This document shows, one piece after another, positions 24,095-56,400 of a DNA stretch of 64,000 bases (positions are counted from its first letter, which is position 1; every line of letters starts with the position of its first letter). The stretch comes from Micromonospora echinofusca (GTDB lineage: Bacteria; Actinomycetota; Actinomycetes; Mycobacteriales; Micromonosporaceae): the NCBI RefSeq assembly GCF_900091445.1, contig NZ_LT607733.1, forward strand, positions 4,987,001-5,051,000. Reading direction: 5' to 3'. The position numbers and the translations under genes are program-made. Under the pieces are notes generated by a model, which was given only the letters and a program-made list of their open reading frames with translations, had not been told where the DNA came from and ran no database searches.

Positions 24095-25306
24095 ATGGCG
24101 AGCAAGTGCCCGGTACACGGATTAGAGAAGCTGATGGACGCGGACTACTTCGCGACCCCGTACGCGCCGTCCGAGCGCTTCGTGGCGCTACACGAGCGGG
24201 GCGCGGTCCACCAGACCTGCCTCGACGACCACGGCCGGGTATGGCTGGTCACCGGGCACGCCGAGGTCTTCGCCGCGCTGCGCGACAAGCGCCTCGCGCG
24301 CCCCCGCGAATACTCCAACGGGGACTTCGCCAGCCACCGGTTCCCGGAGGGCACGCCGACCGGCACGATCATCACCCTCGACCCGCCGGAACACACGCCG
24401 CTCAAGAAGATGGTCAACTTCACCTTCCTGCCCCGCCACCTGGAGACCTTCCGGCCCCGGATTCACGCCGTGGTCGCCATGCTGCTGGACAAGTTCGAGG
24501 CGAATGGCGGCGGCGACCTGGTAGAGGACTACGCGGCCATCGTGCCGATCACGATCGTCTGCGACGTACTCGGCCTTCCCGAGAGGTTCCGCAAGAACCT
24601 CAAGCAGTGGGCGGACCTCGGCTTCGGTAGTGACGACGAGACCAACGTCAAGATCCGGGAGAGCATGTTGGGGATGCTCGAGGAGGTCCGACAGCAGAAG
24701 ACGGCGGAGCCCAGCGAAGACCTCTTCTCGTACTGGATCCACTACCGGGACGCCGACGGCAAACCGGTGCTGAACCCCCAGCAGTTGTTGATCATGGCCG
24801 CGCTGACGATCCTGGGTGGCTACGACACCACCGCAGGCATGATCAGCCGAGGCGCCCTGGCCCTGCTGGACTCCCCGGAGACGCTGGAGCGACTCCAGCG
24901 GGATCCCGATCTGTTCCCCGAGGCCATCGAGGAGCTGTTGCGCCGCAACGGCTCGGTGCACCACGGCTTCCGCCGCTTCGCCACCGAGGACATGGAGATC
25001 GACGGCAGGAAGATCAACAAGGGCGACACGGTGCTGTTGCACCTGACTGCCGCGGGCAACGACCCGAAGCGGTTCCCCGATCCGCAGGTGCTCGACATCG
25101 ACCGCGCCGACAAGGGGCACGTGGCGTTCGGCGGCGGCCCGCACTTCTGCGCGGGAGCGGAACTGGCCCGGATGGAGATCAACATCGCCCTCCGGGAACT
25201 GTTCACCCGCTTCCCCGACATCAAGCTGGCCGTGCCCCAAGAGTCGCTGAAGTTGCGTGCCTACCCGTTCATTCCCGGGATCGTCTCGCTACCGGTCACG
25301 GTCTGA
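24095..25306 (+). CDS. Cytochrome P450
   Basis: 403 residues, GAGGAC before the ATG. Heme loop FGGGPHFCAGAELAR with Cys352 as thiolate ligand; I-helix oxygen-activation motif GGYDTTAG; the E-x-x-R pair in IEELLRRNG; the C-helix region PPEHTPLKKMVNFTF. It is a soluble bacterial class I P450 and needs a ferredoxin; a 3Fe-4S ferredoxin is encoded at the end of the other arm. Codon use is visibly less GC-biased (more TTG, GTA and AAG) than in the flanking NRPS and PKS genes, suggesting separate acquisition. It likely oxidises the polyketide or the tetramate after assembly; the site cannot be predicted. Confidence 0.93.
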   Translation: MASKCPVHGLEKLMDADYFATPYAPSERFVALHERGAVHQTCLDDHGRVWLVTGHAEVFAALRDKRLARPREYSNGDFASHRFPEGTPTGTIITLDPPEHTPLKKMVNFTFLPRHLETFRPRIHAVVAMLLDKFEANGGGDLVEDYAAIVPITIVCDVLGLPERFRKNLKQWADLGFGSDDETNVKIRESMLGMLEEVRQQKTAEPSEDLFSYWIHYRDADGKPVLNPQQLLIMAALTILGGYDTTAGMISRGALALLDSPETLERLQRDPDLFPEAIEELLRRNGSVHHGFRRFATEDMEIDGRKINKGDTVLLHLTAAGNDPKRFPDPQVLDIDRADKGHVAFGGGPHFCAGAELARMEINIALRELFTRFPDIKLAVPQESLKLRAYPFIPGIVSLPVTV

Positions 25307-25360
25307 CGCGTTCCGCCCCGGCCCGCAGCACAACTCCTGTCCGACAAGAGGTTGTTCAAC

Positions 25361-38314
<12,954 letters not shown>

Positions 38315-38395
38315 CCCGAAGCAAAAAGAAGATCATTCGATGCCTGGAGCGCCACGTGGTCCGTGAACGCTTAGGAGCACCCGGCGATCTGCGGA

Positions 38396-38436
38396 CCGGC
38401 CTCCCACCTCTGGGCACGACCTGGGTGGGAGGCCGG
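38396..38436. terminator. Terminator hairpin 1 between the two cluster arms
   Basis: Perfect 13-bp arms CCGGCCTCCCACC (38396-38408) and GGTGGGAGGCCGG (38424-38436) around a 15-base loop, about 80 bases after the PKS stop. It should stop transcripts of the rightward arm. Confidence 0.75.
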
Positions 38437-38476
38437 CGACCGCGAGCGGCCTGCCCGCGTCCACCTGCCCGACGAG

Positions 38477-38524
38477 GAACGGCCCACCGGCTCCAGGACT
38501 GCGCCTGGTGCCGGTGGGCCGTTC
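38477..38524. terminator. Terminator hairpin 2, two-tier stem
   Basis: Perfect 15-bp arms GAACGGCCCACCGGC (38477-38491) and GCCGGTGGGCCGTTC (38510-38524); the 18-base loop forms a second stem, CCAGG (38493-38497) with CCTGG (38504-38508). It lies about 90 bp beyond the stop of the leftward ferredoxin gene and likely ends both operons. Confidence 0.8.
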
Positions 38525-38615
38525 GAACGTCTCCTGCGGTCACCGGTGGTTCGACCGGGCGTCCGACTCCTCCAGCCCTCCGCTGGGCCCTCCTCGGGCC
38601 GGACGGGTCGGGTGG

Positions 38616-38936
38616 CTACGCGGTTGGGGGCGGCACCAGCTTCGGGGCGATCTGCGTTCCGGTTCGCGCGTCGAGCACCAAGATGGCCTCCACCGGACAG
38701 CACTCGGCGGCCTCGACCACCGCGTCATCCGGCGCCACCACGTCGGCCGACGGCCGGGAGACCTGCTCCATCGTGAAGTGGTCCGGCGCGCTGCCGACGC
38801 AGAAGCCCGAGGTGACGCATCGGGCCGAGTCCACCGACAGCCGCCACCGGGTCTGGCTCTCCGCGTCCGCGCTCGTCGCTGCCTCGTCCCGTCGCACGTC
38901 CGCGGTGCTGGGCCCGTTGGTCACGAGTGGGTCCAC
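38616..38936 (-). CDS. 3Fe-4S/4Fe-4S ferredoxin for cytochrome P450
   Basis: 106 residues from GTG 38936. The core (about 30-95) reads LSVDSARCVTSGFCVGSAPD and later AAECCPVEAI: Cys-x5-Cys and a distal CP, the single-cluster ferredoxins that serve actinomycete P450s, with Ser-Gly where the second Cys of a 4Fe-4S set would be, so a 3Fe-4S cluster is likely. The first 28 residues are a polar lead without a targeting signal. Its GTG lies one base after the stop of the FG-GAP gene, and its ribosome site GGTGAG lies inside that gene, so translation is coupled. The P450 at 24.1 kb is the likely partner. Confidence 0.87.
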   Translation of the reverse strand: MDPLVTNGPSTADVRRDEAATSADAESQTRWRLSVDSARCVTSGFCVGSAPDHFTMEQVSRPSADVVAPDDAVVEAAECCPVEAILVLDARTGTQIAPKLVPPPTA

Positions 38937-38937
38937 G

Positions 38938-39822
38938 TCAGCTCACCACCGAGTACTTCTGCCAACCGGTCGCGATGACCTCCGGTGCGGACATCGTCGC
39001 GTCCGGCCGGTCCGGGGCGAACTTGCCGTTGTGCAGGTGGACCACGAGCGTGCCGTCGGCGCGTACGGCCAGCAGGTCCGGCCGGCCGTCGAGGTCGATG
39101 TCGGTCACCGAGATGTGCGCGAACTCCTGCCAGCCCCGGCCGAGCGTGTACCAACGGCCCTCGCCCTGCCACCATTGGCCCTCGCCGGAGGTGTTGTGCG
39201 CGAACTCGTACAGGTCGAGGTCGCCGTTGGCACGGCGGACCAGCAGATCGGGGCGGCCGGTGCCGGTGATGTCGGCCATTGCGAGCGGGAAGTCGTTGAC
39301 GTCGACGGTCACCAGTCGGTGCGCGGTGCGGTCGTACGTCTCGTTCTGCTTGACCTCCCGCTGGTTGAAGAACGCGTCGACGTTGCCCGCGTTCTGTTCC
39401 CGGCCGAACATGTCGTCGCAGCCGTCCATGTCGACGTCCGCGATGCCCAGGGTCTCCCACTTCTTGTCGTCGCGTGCGCCGGAGATGCGGATCGGCTCGC
39501 CGAGGGTGTCGAGGCCGTTCAGCCCGCCCTTGTTCGGGTAGAGAAAAATGCCGTGGGTCGCGTTCGCATAGGTCATGCTGACGCCGATGACGTCGGCATA
39601 ACCGTTACCGGTGACGTCGATGGGACGGACCACCACGTGGTTCCGCTGCGGATGGAAGCTGGTGCTGATCAACTCCGGCTTGTCGAAGGTCTCGCTGCCA
39701 CGGAAGCTGCCGGTGTGCGGAAAGACCAGCAGATGGCCCGTGGCGTCGTCGCGGGCCATGATGTCCATCCTCCCGTCCCCGTTGAATGAACGGCAGTGGC
39801 CATTCCCGCTCATGCGTGCCAC
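38938..39822 (-). CDS. Cytosolic FG-GAP/VCBS repeat (beta-propeller-like) protein
   Basis: 294 residues from GTG 39822, which has GGAGGT five bases upstream; an upstream in-frame ATG at 39864 lacks such a site. At least five repeats carry the calcium-loop pattern of FG-GAP/VCBS blades: FNGDGRMDIMARD, IDVTGNGYADVIG, ADVDMDGCDDMFG, ADITGTGRPDLLVR and TDIDLDGRPDLLAVR. Such proteins are usually exported or surface-bound; this one has no signal peptide or membrane segment. Its role in a polyketide pathway is unknown; scaffold, lectin-like or substrate-binding functions are possible. It is coupled to the ferredoxin gene, has its own upstream motif, and has a deleted relative next to the amidase gene. 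Confidence 0.82.
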   Translation of the reverse strand: MARMSGNGHCRSFNGDGRMDIMARDDATGHLLVFPHTGSFRGSETFDKPELISTSFHPQRNHVVVRPIDVTGNGYADVIGVSMTYANATHGIFLYPNKGGLNGLDTLGEPIRISGARDDKKWETLGIADVDMDGCDDMFGREQNAGNVDAFFNQREVKQNETYDRTAHRLVTVDVNDFPLAMADITGTGRPDLLVRRANGDLDLYEFAHNTSGEGQWWQGEGRWYTLGRGWQEFAHISVTDIDLDGRPDLLAVRADGTLVVHLHNGKFAPDRPDATMSAPEVIATGWQKYSVVS

Positions 39823-39888
39823 AAATACCTCCAGGTATGCTCCGAAATACGACAGTCCGATCATTACGAACGGGAGATGGGGCAGGTA

Positions 39889-39910
39889 CCCCTACCCGCA
39901 CCCCTCACCA
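39889..39910 (-). promoter_or_regulatory. Shared cluster motif, copy 2
   Basis: CCCCTAC, ccg, CACCCCTCACCA, 67 bp upstream of the FG-GAP start. Apart from the three central bases it is identical to 15431-15452. In gene direction it is two AGGGGT units 12 bp apart. It sits in the 125-bp gap after the oxidase stop, so the FG-GAP-ferredoxin pair probably has its own activated promoter inside the leftward arm. Confidence 0.6.
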
Positions 39911-39947
39911 CCCGGGAAGGCGGCGTCCCGACCGCAGAGTCGCGAAA

Positions 39948-41144
39948 TCAGCGGAACTTGATGTGGGAACGGTTCAACTCGTCCATTGAACCGACCCCGA
40001 GCAGCTTCATGGTGATTTCGATCTCCCGGCTGAGAATCTCCATCGCGCGTACGACGCCGCGCCGGCCGCCGGCCATCAAGCCGTACTGGTAGGCCCGACC
40101 GACCACCGCGGCGCTGGCGCCCAGCGCGATCGCGGCCACGATGTCCGCGCCCGAGGTGATGCCGGTGTCGACGAGCACCTCGACCCGGTCACCGACCTCG
40201 TCGACCACGTGCGGCAGCAGCTCGACGGGCACCGGTGCCCGGTCGAGCTTGCGCCCGCCGTGCGTGGACAGCCACACCCCGTCGACCCCGACGGCCGCGA
40301 CCCGCTTGGCGTCCGCGACGCTCTGCACGCCCTTGGCGACGAGCTTTCCCGACCAGGCGCCGCGCAGCCACTCGACGTCCTCGATGGACAACCGCGGGTT
40401 GAACACCCGTTTGATCATGTCCGACGCGGACCCGCCGGTCGCCTTCAGCACCTGCGGCGACGGGGCGCCCGCCCGGAACTGCCGCACCCACCAACCCGGG
40501 TGCAGGCACGCCTCGGCGAAGGTGGCGACGCTCATCGACGGCGGGATGGTGAGCCCGTTGCGGATGTCGCGGCGGCGCGGGACGGAGATCGGCGTGTCCA
40601 GCGTCAGCAGGATCGTGTCGAACCTGGCCTCCTCCGCGAGCGCGAGCAGCTCCTTGACCATCGCCCGGTCCTCGGCGAAGTACAGCTGGAACCAGTGCCG
40701 GCCCTCCGGCGCGGCGGCGGCGACGTCCGCCAGCGACGTGGTGGCGAGGGTGGAGACCGAGTACGGCACACCGAACTGCTGCGCGACCGAGGCGACCGCC
40801 GGCTCGCCCTCGGCGTGCATCACCCGGTTGAACCCGACGGGCGCCAGGGCGAACGGCAGCTTCTGCCGCTTTCCCAGCACCGTACGGCTGGTGTCCAGTT
40901 TGGACACGTCGCGCAGAACCGACGGCTGGAACTCGATGTTCGCGAAGGTCTCCCGCGCGCGGCTGAGGCTGCGCTCGCTGTCCGCCGCCCCGTCGCAGTA
41001 GTCGAACACCATCCGCGGCACGGCCCGGCGGGCGACGGCGCGCAGGTCGGCGATGCCCGCCGCGCGCAGCAGCCGGCGATCCGTCGGGTTCCACGCCACC
41101 TTGGGCGGCTTGATCAGGGTGCTCATCCGAGCGGACTTGCTCAT
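39948..41144 (-). CDS. FMN-dependent alpha-hydroxy-acid oxidase/dehydrogenase (LldD/Hmo family)
   Basis: 398 residues from ATG 41144 with AAGGAAG upstream; longer and shorter in-frame ATGs exist. The TIM-barrel FMN family is clear: MVFDYCDGAADSERS near the start, FALAPVGFNRVMHAEGE, ILLTLDTPISVPRRRDIRNG, the catalytic His295 and Arg in LSTHGGRKLD, and the phosphate site DTGITSGADIVAAIALGASA with VVGRAYQYG. These enzymes oxidise 2-hydroxy acids such as lactate, glycolate or 4-hydroxymandelate to 2-oxo acids. In this cluster it might prepare the unusual starter acid or oxidise a hydroxy acid branch; I cannot tell. It follows the last PKS gene by 63 bp in the same operon. Confidence 0.9.
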   Translation of the reverse strand: MSKSARMSTLIKPPKVAWNPTDRRLLRAAGIADLRAVARRAVPRMVFDYCDGAADSERSLSRARETFANIEFQPSVLRDVSKLDTSRTVLGKRQKLPFALAPVGFNRVMHAEGEPAVASVAQQFGVPYSVSTLATTSLADVAAAAPEGRHWFQLYFAEDRAMVKELLALAEEARFDTILLTLDTPISVPRRRDIRNGLTIPPSMSVATFAEACLHPGWWVRQFRAGAPSPQVLKATGGSASDMIKRVFNPRLSIEDVEWLRGAWSGKLVAKGVQSVADAKRVAAVGVDGVWLSTHGGRKLDRAPVPVELLPHVVDEVGDRVEVLVDTGITSGADIVAAIALGASAAVVGRAYQYGLMAGGRRGVVRAMEILSREIEITMKLLGVGSMDELNRSHIKFR

Positions 41145-41207
41145 GTGGGCTTCCTTATGTGAGGGGGGTGAGGAAGGGGGCCGCTCCACGTCGTGGGGGG
41201 GGGTCGG

Positions 41208-50459
<9,252 letters not shown>

Positions 50460-50485
50460 CAGTAGCCCTCCTCAGCGCCTCCGGC

Positions 50486-53400
50486 TCAACCGGTGCCGAG
50501 TTCGTCGTCGATGAACCGCAACAGGTCGTCGGCCGATGCGGTCTTCAGCGCCAGGCCGACGTCCAGTCCGTCGGGTTCGGTGTCCACGTCGGACCTGCCA
50601 CGCCAATTCGACATCACCGCGTGCAACCGATCGGTAATCCGTGCCTTGACCGCGTCCGCCAGGCCCGCCGCTCCGGCCTGGGCGAACGACCGCTCCAGCC
50701 GGTCCAGCTCGGCCAGCAGCCCCGCCGCCGGGTCCGCCTCGGCCGGGGCCAGCCCGGCCAGCAGGTGGTCGGTGAGCGCCCCGGCGGTCGGGTGGTCGAA
50801 GACCATCGTGGCGGAGAGCTTCAGGCCGGTGGCCGCCTTCAGCCGGTTGCGGAACTCGACCGCCGTCAGGGAGTCGAAGCCCAGCTCGGTGAAGGGCCGG
50901 TCGGGGTCGACGGCGCTCGCGCTGGCGTGCCCGAGCACGGCGGCGGCCTGCGCCTTGACGAATTCCAGCGCGGTGTGCCGCCGCTGCGGGCCGCTCTGGC
51001 TCGCGAGGTGGTCCCGCAGGGCGCCGGGCGACTGCGCCGCCTGCTCCACCGCCCGCCGGGACGTGCCCCGGACCAGGCCGCGCAGCAGCGGGGGCAGCAT
51101 GCCGACCCGGCCCAGCTCGCGCAGGGCCGCCGGGTCCACCGGCATCGGCACCAGCAGCGCCTCGTCGATCAGCTCCGCCGCGTCGTAGAGCGCCATGCCC
51201 TGCGCCACGGACAGTTCCAGCAGCCCGACGCGGGCCATCCGGGCCCGGTCGGTGGCGTCCAGGTGCGCGGTCATCCCGCTCGCCTCGCCCCACAGTCCCC
51301 AGGCGAGCGAGCGGGCGGGCAGCCCGGCCGCGCGCCGGTGGGCCACGAGCGCGTCGAGGAAGGTGTTCGCCGCCGCGTAGTTGCCCTGCCCGGGGCCGCC
51401 CATCGTGCCGGCCGCCGCGGAGAACACCACGAACTCGGCCAGCTCGGCGTCGAGCGTCAGCTCGTGCAGGTTGACCGCCGCGTCGACCTTCGGCCGCAGC
51501 ACCGCGTCGACCTGCTCCGGGGTGAGCGCGGTGACCAGGCCGTCGTCGAGGACGCCCGCCGTGTGCACCACGGCGGTCAGCGGGTGCGCGGCGGGGACGC
51601 GGGCCAGGGTCTCGGCCAGCGCGTCGCGGTCCGCCGCGTCGCAGGCGGCGACCGTGACCTGCGCCCCGTACCCGGTCAGCTCGGCCACCAGGTCGGCGGC
51701 GCCGGCGGCGTCCGGGCCCCGGCGGCTGGTGAGCAGGAGGTGCCGCACCCCGCGCCGGGTCACCAGGTGCCGCGCCAGCAGCCCGCCGAGGGTGCCGGTG
51801 CCGCCCGTGACGAGCACCGTGCCGTCGGGGTCGCGCCGGGGCGGCGTGGTGAGCACGAGCTTGCCGACGTGCCGGGCCTTGGACATGGTCCGGAACGCCT
51901 CCGGGGCGCGGCGCACGTCGTACGTGCGCACCGGCAGCGGGGTGAGGCGGTCCTCCACGAAGAGCGCGAGCACGTCCCGCAGGATCGCGCCGACCCGCTC
52001 CGGGTCGATGGCGAGCAGGTCGAACGCCTGGTACTCGACCCCCGGGTGGTCCTCGGCGACCCGCCCCGGGTCGCGTACGTCGGTCTTGCCCATCTCGATG
52101 AACCGGCCGCCGCGGCCCAGCAGCCGCAGCGAGGCGTCGACGAACTCCTTGGCCAGCGAGTCGATCACCACGTCGATGCCGGCCCCGCCGAACCGCTGCT
52201 CGAACTCCAGGGTGCGGGAGTTGCCGATGTGCGAGTCCGGCAGCCCCATCGCGCGCAGCGCGTCCCACTTGCCGGTGCTCGCCGTGCCGTACACCTCGGC
52301 GCCGAGGTGCCGGGCGAGCCGGACCGCGGCCATGCCGACGCCGCCGGACGCGGCGTGCACCAGGACCCGCTCCCCCGGCTTCACCTGGGCCAGGTCGACC
52401 AGCGCGTAGTAGGCGGTGCAGAAGGCGATCGGGGTCGACGCCGCCTGGGCGAACGACCACCCCGCCGGTACCGGCACGACCATCCGCGCGTCGGTGACGA
52501 CGTCGGTGCCGAAGGCGCCGTAGAACAGGCCCATGACGCGGTCGCCGACCGCGACGCCGCTCACGTCGGGTGCGGCCTCGACGACCACGCCCGCGCCCTC
52601 GCCACCCATCACCCCGCCGCCGGGGTACATGTCGAGGGCGATCAGCACGTCGCGGAAGTTCAGGCCGGCGGCGCGCATCGCGATGCGCACCTGCCCCGGC
52701 GCCAGGGCGGGGGCCTGTTCCGCCTCGGGCAGCAGGGCGAGGTTGTCCAGCGTGCCCCGCTCGGTGACGTCCAGCCGCCAGCGATCGGCCGTGGGCGCCG
52801 TCAGCGCGGGGCTGCTGGCCGCCCGGGCGAGCCGGGGCGCCAGGGCGACGCCGTCGCGGATCGCGAGCTGCGGCTCGTCGGCCGCGAGCACCGCCGCGAG
52901 CGCCCGGTGCGGTTCGCGGTCGTCGACGTCGAGCAGGACGAAGCGGTCCGGGTTCTCGCTCTGCGCCGAGCGGAGCAGACCCCACACCGGCGAGCCGGCC
53001 AGGTCCGCCGCCGCCTCGTGCACGCTCACCGCGTCCCGGGTGACGACGACCAGCCGGGCGTCGGCGAACCGCTCCTCCGCCAGCCACTCCCGCAGCACCG
53101 CGAGGGTGTCGTGCACGGCCCGGTGCGCCGCCCCGGCGAGGTCGCCGGCGGCGTCGGCCGCGCAGGCCAGCACGACCAGGGCGGGCATCGGCGCGCCGTC
53201 GGCCACGCCGGCCCGCAGCGTCGCCAGATCCGGGTACGCGTCGGCGACGAGGCCGGCGTCCTGGGGCAGGGTGCAGCCGCCGAGAGCCGCCCAGCGGGCG
53301 TCCGGCGGGGTCGCCGGGGTGGCGGCCGGGGTCCACTCCAGGCGGAACAGGGCGTCGTGGTGCGTACTCGGCTGCGCGGGGGCGGCGGCCTCCCGCAGCA

Positions 53401-56400
53401 CCAGCGACTCCACCTCGGCGACCACGGTGTTGGTCTGGTCGGCGACGGTCACCTCGACCGTGTTCCGGCCGCGCGGACGCAACCGGACGCGCAGCTCCGT
53501 CGCCCCGACGGCGTGTACGGACACACCGCTCCACTCGAACGGCAGCAACGCCTCGGTGCTCGAGGTGGCGAGCGCGATCGGGTGCAGCGCGGCGTCGAGC
53601 AGCGCCGGGTGCAGGCCGTAGCCGGCCGCCGCGCGGGCGGCCTCCGCCGGCAGGGCGACCTCGGCGAGGATCTCCTCGCCCCGGCGCCACACCCGGCGCA
53701 CCCCCTGGAACGTCGGGCCGTACGCGAGACCGGCCGAGGCCAGGGTGGCGTACAGCTCGTCGGCCTCGACGGGCTCGGCCTCCGGGGGTGGCCACGTGGC
53801 GTCGAAGTCGCCCGCCGGCCCGCCGGGGGCGAGGAGGCCGACGCCGTGGCGCACCCACGGCGTCGCGTCGGTGGCGACCCCGTCCGGACGGGAGTGGATG
53901 GTGACCTGCCGCTGCCCGTTGTCGTCGGGCGCGTCGACGCGCATCTGCACCTGGACGCCGCCCCTGTCGGGCAGCACCAGGGGCGCGGTCAGCGTCAGCT
54001 CCTCGACGCGGCCGCAGTCCACCTCGTCGCCGGCCCGGACGGCGAGGTCGACGAACGCGGTCCCGGGGACGATCACCTGACCGCCCACCCGGTGGTCGGC
54101 CAGCCACGGGTGCGCGGCCACCGACAGCCGGCCGGTGAACAGCAGGCCGTCGGTGTCGGCCAGGGCCACCGCCGCGCCGAGCAGCGGGTGCTCGGTGGCG
54201 CCGAGTCCCAGCCCGGCCGCGTCGGCGGCGACCGTCGCGGCTGCCGGCCAGAAGCGCTCGTGCTGGAACGGGTAGCCGGGCAGCCGGACCCGACGCGCCC
54301 CATCGTCGTCCCAGCGGACGCGTACGCCGTGCGCGTGCGCCTCGCCCAGGGAGAGCAGGAAGCGCGCCATGCCCCCCTCGTCGCGGCGCAGCGAGCCGAC
54401 CACCGTGGCGGGGGCCTCCGCGTCGTCGACGACGTCCTGCACGCCGATGGTCAGCACCGGGTGCGGGCTGACCTCCACGACCGTGGTGACGCCCGCGTCG
54501 AGCAGGGCGCGGATGGCCGGCTCGAACCAGACCGTCTGGCGCAGGTTGCGGTACCAGTACTCGGCGTCCATCGGCTCGTCGTCGAGCCAGCGGTCGTCCA
54601 CCGTCGAGTAGAGCGGCACCTCGGGCCGGCGGGGCTCCAGCCCGGCCAGCACGTCGAGCAGCTCGTCGCGGATCTCCGCCACGTACGCCGAGTGCGACGC
54701 GTAGTCGACGTGGATGCGCTTGGCGCGCACGCCGTCGCGCTCGCACTCGGCCAGCAGTTCGTCGAGGCCGTCCAGCTCGCCGGCCACGACCGTCGTCCGG
54801 GGCCCGTTGACGGTCGCCACGGTCACCCGGCCGGCGAAGCGCTCCAGCCGGTCGCGCACCTCGGCCGCCGGCAGCGGCACGGACACCATGCCGCCCTTGC
54901 CGGACAGGCGCAGCAGGGCCCGGCTGCGCAGGGCCACGACCCTGGCCGCGTCCGAGACGGAGAGGGCGCCCGCCACGCAGGCCGCGGCGATCTCCCCCTG
55001 CGAGTGCCCCGCCACGGCGGCGGGCTCGACGCCGTGGTGGCGCCACAGCTCGGCCAGCGACACCATCACGGCGAACAGGACGGGCTGCACGACGTCCACC
55101 CGGTCCAGGTCCCTGCCCTCGCGCAGGACGGCCTCCAGGGACCAGTCCACGTGCGGCGCCAGGGCGTCGGCGCACTCGGCCATCCGCGCGGCGAACACCG
55201 GCGAGGCGTCGAGCAGTTCCACGGCCATGCCGATCCACTGCGAGCCCTGCCCCGGGAAGGAGAAGGCCACCTTGCCCGGCGTGCCGGCGGCCCCGGTGAC
55301 GAGGTTGGGCGCGGGCTCCCCCGCCGCGAGCGCGGCGAGGCCGGCGCGCAGCTCGTCGGCCCCGCCGACCACCACCGCGCGACGCGGGTGCGCGCTGCGC
55401 CGGGCCAGCGAGTACGCCAGGTCGCGCGGCGGCACGTCGGCCAGCAGCGGCGCGATCCCGGCGGCCTGCTCGCGCAGCGCGCCGTCCGAGCGGGCGGAGA
55501 GCACCAGCGCGACGGGCCCGTCGTCGGGCGTCCGTTCGGTCTCGGGCGCCTCCGGGGCCTCCTCCACGAGGACGTGGGCGTTGGTGCCGCTGAACCCGAA
55601 GGACGAGACGCCGGCGCGGCGCGGGTGCCCGTTGCGTCCCCACGGCTGTGCCTCGGCCAGCAGCCGGACGCCGCCCGCCCAGTCGACGTGGGCCGTCGGC
55701 TCGGCCACGTGCAGGGTGCGGGGCAGTTCGCCGTGCCGCAGCGCGAGCACCATCTTGATCACTCCGGCGACGCCGGCGGCGGCCTGGGTGTGCCCGATGT
55801 TCGACTTCACCGAGCCGAGCCAGAGCGGCCGGTCGCCGGCACGGTCCCGGCCGTAGGTGGCGAACAGCGCGTCGACCTCGATCGGGTCGCCCAGCGTCGT
55901 GCCGGTGCCGTGCGCCTCGACCACGTCCACGTCGGCCGTGGAGAGCCCGGCGTCGGCCAGCGCCTGCCGGATGACCCGCTGCTGCGACGGCCCGTTGGGG
56001 GCGGTCAACCCGTTGGACGCGCCGTCCTGGTTGACCGCGCTCCCGCGCACCACGGCCAGCACCTCGTGGCCGGCGGCGAGCGCGTCGGAGAGCCGTTCGA
56101 GCACGAGCACGCCGATGCCCTCGCCCCAGTTGGTGCCGTCCGCGCCGGCCGCGAACGCCTTGCAGCGCCCGTCCGGGGCGAGCCCGCGCATGCGGCTGAA
56201 CTCCAGGAACGCGCCCGGCGTCGCCATGGCGGTCACGCCGCCCGCCACCGCCATCGCGCACTCGCCCGAGCGCAGCGCCTGCACCGCCAGGTGCATGGCG
56301 ACCAGCGACGAGGAGCAGGCGGTGTCCACCGTCACCGCCGGGCCCTCCAGCCCCAGCACGTAGGAGAGCCGGCCGGAGAGGATGCTCGCGGCGTTGCCGG

